Below are positions 61,988 to 64,000 of a stretch of DNA of 64,000 nucleotides, in pieces. The stretch lies in NCBI RefSeq assembly GCF_000219625.1, contig NC_018209.1:62001-126000 (forward strand), in the 5' to 3' direction. How positions within the stretch are numbered: the first letter of the stretch is position 1; every line of letters starts with the position of its first letter. The position numbers and the translations under genes were made by a program. This stretch comes from Zymoseptoria tritici IPO323. Its lineage: Eukaryota; Ascomycota; Dothideomycetes; Mycosphaerellales; Mycosphaerellaceae. The notes below the pieces were generated by a model, which was not told the origin of the DNA, did no database searches, and worked only from the letters and a program-made list of their open reading frames with translations.

Positions 61988-64000
61988 TCACACAACCCAT
62001 CCCTGCAACTTCCTGACAAACTCGACGACTTCCTCCAGATTCTCCATCTCGCGCTCCAAATTCGTCCTGACCCATCCACCGACCGCATCTTCCTTCACAC
62101 TCACATCCTCGAGAACCTTCCTCACAGCCTCCACTCCTCCTTTCCGCAACACCCGACCCAGCACATCACCATCAACATGCATATCCTCTTCCCGCGTTGT
62201 ACTAGCGTGCATTACCACTTCATCAGCCTCACCACCGCCATTACCACCGTAGTTCTGTAGCCCAATCGGCAGCACCCGCGGCACATAGTCCATCTCTCCC
62301 TCCTCCTCCGCATCAGTCGTATACGTCGGAGAAAGGTATGAATGCGGCGAGAGATCCTCGCTCCAGGAGATGAGTTTTTGTAACCACGTGAGTCGACGCC
62401 AGAGGTGTTCGTCGATGAGGAGGATGCCAAAGAGGGAGCCGTCGGTCGCGCAGCCGGCGAGTTTTGGGTGGATGACTCCTGCTGGAGAGGGACCGCGGTG
62501 CGTCGGTACGCTGGATGGAACGAGGCGGGTCAGGGATTTAGGAAGGGGAGCAGAGAAGAGGGTTTGTAGGGAGGTGTAGTTTCGGTTCGGAGTGGTGGTT
62601 GTTTTGGGAGCGGCGAGGCCGAGGAGTTGGCTTGTTTTTGTCGTGAGGAGGGTTAGGTGGTCGATGGTGTCGATGTGCGTTGTGTAGAGTGGTGAGTTCG
62701 GAGGGAGTGTGTAGTGCGATAGGGAGTTCTGGGCGACGGGGCCCATGGATATCGGAACGAGACCGGTAGGTGTGAGGTGGAGGGTAACGAGGGAGTCCTG
62801 TACCGTGGAAACGACGATGATGCGACGTTGCGAGGTGTCCGTTTCGACAGTAATGTGCACGCCTGGACTGTTGAGACGATAGGCCGGACAGCGTTGATCC
62901 CAACTCATTCTGTCGGAGAGTTGGTAGAGGAAGACACTGTTGCCAGAGCAGGCGACGTAGGTTTTTGAGTCGTACATGCAGATGCTGTAGACTGGGTCGC
63001 CGAATATCTTGTTGCTCATTTCGCGGACTTCTTTCACTTCCCAGTTGCGGCTGACGGGTTGGAGAAACGTGATCCGGCCTCGGTATTTGCCACTGCTGGA
63101 GACATATTGGCCGCCTACCAGAATAAAGGTATGCTTCTTGCCGTCGCTTTGTTGACGAATCGTCCACTCAAGGAGTACGTATATCCTCTCACCAGGCTGC
63201 AAGTCGTGCCGGTATGTCGGAATTTTATCCTGCATTGGGATAAAGTCGATCGTGGGAAACAGCTGTCGCTTCTCCTCAGGAGGAGCTCGAGGCTTGTCCG
63301 ATGGTAGCATTCTAACTTCCGCCCGCAACGAGGCGCAAACAAGACATCGCAAGTCTTTAGAGTAGATCAAGCGGTTCGGCGTTCCGCTCACATTCATCTG
63401 ACGTGGGATTGTGCTGATATTTTGATCCGTGGTGCTCGCCACAAGTATGTCGTCGCCGGATATCATCACCAAAGCATCTGCCATCGAGACTTCCGTAACG
63501 TCTGACAGATGAATTGACTCCGGCATCTGAGCGCAAGCAGATATGGATCCTTGTGCGAACTCCGATCGGTTTGTATCAGTGATCCAGATGTTCTCAATCG
63601 AAAGAGACTGCGGACCTTGGCCGTTCCAGGAGAGTAGACATGTGCTTGCACCGCTCATGGCCACTGCCGAGGATTGATCAGTCTTGGAAGGCATAAGTTT
63701 GACGGTGCTGTTGCCGAAGTCAATGACATGCCCATCATTAAGAAGCTCCCTCGAATCAATGTCGATGTTGAAGACGGTGATCTTGCCGTCCCGAAAACCG
63801 CATACTGCCAGCATGTCGTTGGAGTCGTCATGATTCGCAGGAGCCTTCAAAATCGCAATGTGATCGCATACAGCCGAGGGATCAACCAATGAGGGCACTG
63901 CGGTAGCAAAAAGACGTGGTTTGCCTTCGCTCTGTTTCAAGAATATAACGGCAACCTGGCGATCCTGAGTCGACGCAACAATCAAAATGTCGTTGGCGAC
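61988..64000 (-). CDS. MMS1/CPSF-A-like beta-propeller protein (5' end outside window)
   Basis: The frame is open from 64000 (VANDILIVAST...) to a stop at 61988: 670 residues, N-terminus missing. The sequence is a series of beta-propeller strands (MLAVCGFRDGKITVFNI, FILVGGQYVSSSGKYRG, VYSICMYDSKTYVACSGNSV), ending in a helical C-terminus (REMENLEEVVEFVRKLQ). This layout matches the DDB1 / CPSF160 / RSE1 superfamily and most resembles fungal proteins annotated with an MMS1 N-terminal domain. Such proteins act as adaptors in cullin ligases or RNA-processing complexes. The specific member cannot be decided from this part. Confidence 0.68.
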   Translation of the reverse strand, partial: VANDILIVASTQDRQVAVIFLKQSEGKPRLFATAVPSLVDPSAVCDHIAILKAPANHDDSNDMLAVCGFRDGKITVFNIDIDSRELLNDGHVIDFGNSTVKLMPSKTDQSSAVAMSGASTCLLSWNGQGPQSLSIENIWITDTNRSEFAQGSISACAQMPESIHLSDVTEVSMADALVMISGDDILVASTTDQNISTIPRQMNVSGTPNRLIYSKDLRCLVCASLRAEVRMLPSDKPRAPPEEKRQLFPTIDFIPMQDKIPTYRHDLQPGERIYVLLEWTIRQQSDGKKHTFILVGGQYVSSSGKYRGRITFLQPVSRNWEVKEVREMSNKIFGDPVYSICMYDSKTYVACSGNSVFLYQLSDRMSWDQRCPAYRLNSPGVHITVETDTSQRRIIVVSTVQDSLVTLHLTPTGLVPISMGPVAQNSLSHYTLPPNSPLYTTHIDTIDHLTLLTTKTSQLLGLAAPKTTTTPNRNYTSLQTLFSAPLPKSLTRLVPSSVPTHRGPSPAGVIHPKLAGCATDGSLFGILLIDEHLWRRLTWLQKLISWSEDLSPHSYLSPTYTTDAEEEGEMDYVPRVLPIGLQNYGGNGGGEADEVVMHASTTREEDMHVDGDVLGRVLRKGGVEAVRKVLEDVSVKEDAVGGWVRTNLEREMENLEEVVEFVRKLQGWVV

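Overview
This is a window of a filamentous ascomycete genome. Genes carry short GT-AG introns of about 47-110 bases with CTRAC-type branch points, and the gene set is fungal: mitochondrial calcium uniporter, Stn1, Med21, a HET-domain gene, a GMC oxidoreductase and small secreted cysteine-rich proteins. One block of transposons carries RIP-like C-to-T decay. A Dothideomycete is likely, but that is inference.

1-7.1 kb: four head-to-tail minus-strand paralogs of a family I do not recognise (membrane segment, cysteine motif, helical domain). The three visible in full share one intron position. 7.1-16 kb: two small hypotheticals or surface proteins, the calcium uniporter, and a large single-exon fusion with two DOMON domains, a copper monooxygenase and cytochrome b561. 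16.5-19.3 kb: three tandem copies of a small secreted cysteine-rich protein, two of them showing damage. 19.9-27.1 kb: a membrane protein with an internal duplication and an in-frame stop, a four-helix membrane protein, stn1 divergent from a DNAJC9-like gene, a frameshifted HET gene, and an epimerase-like reductase.

28.3-38.9 kb: a Mutator-like DNA transposon (TIRs of about 125-135 bases, 8-base target duplication) split by a complete 6.9-kb Ty3/gypsy chromodomain retrotransposon (215-base LTRs, 5-base target duplication). Both are heavily mutated at YCA/TGR sites, so nearly every Trp codon reads TAG. The retroelement also carries an antisense, apparently intron-containing ORF between pol and the 3' LTR.

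38.9-55.2 kb: a gene-poor, decayed compartment. It holds a 0.9-kb minisatellite, relics of an NRPS-type condensation domain, a rhamnogalacturonan acetylesterase-like enzyme and a protein kinase, two eight-cysteine secreted protein genes, and a divergent pair of unknown genes. Secreted-protein genes lie on both sides of the transposon block, as in two-speed genomes.

56-64 kb: ordinary gene space returns with a seven-exon GMC oxidoreductase, a mitochondrial rhodanese, med21, a hypothetical protein and an MMS1/CPSF-A-like beta-propeller protein cut by the window end. Exon boundaries were read by eye from splice motifs and reading phase; no search or transcript data were available.
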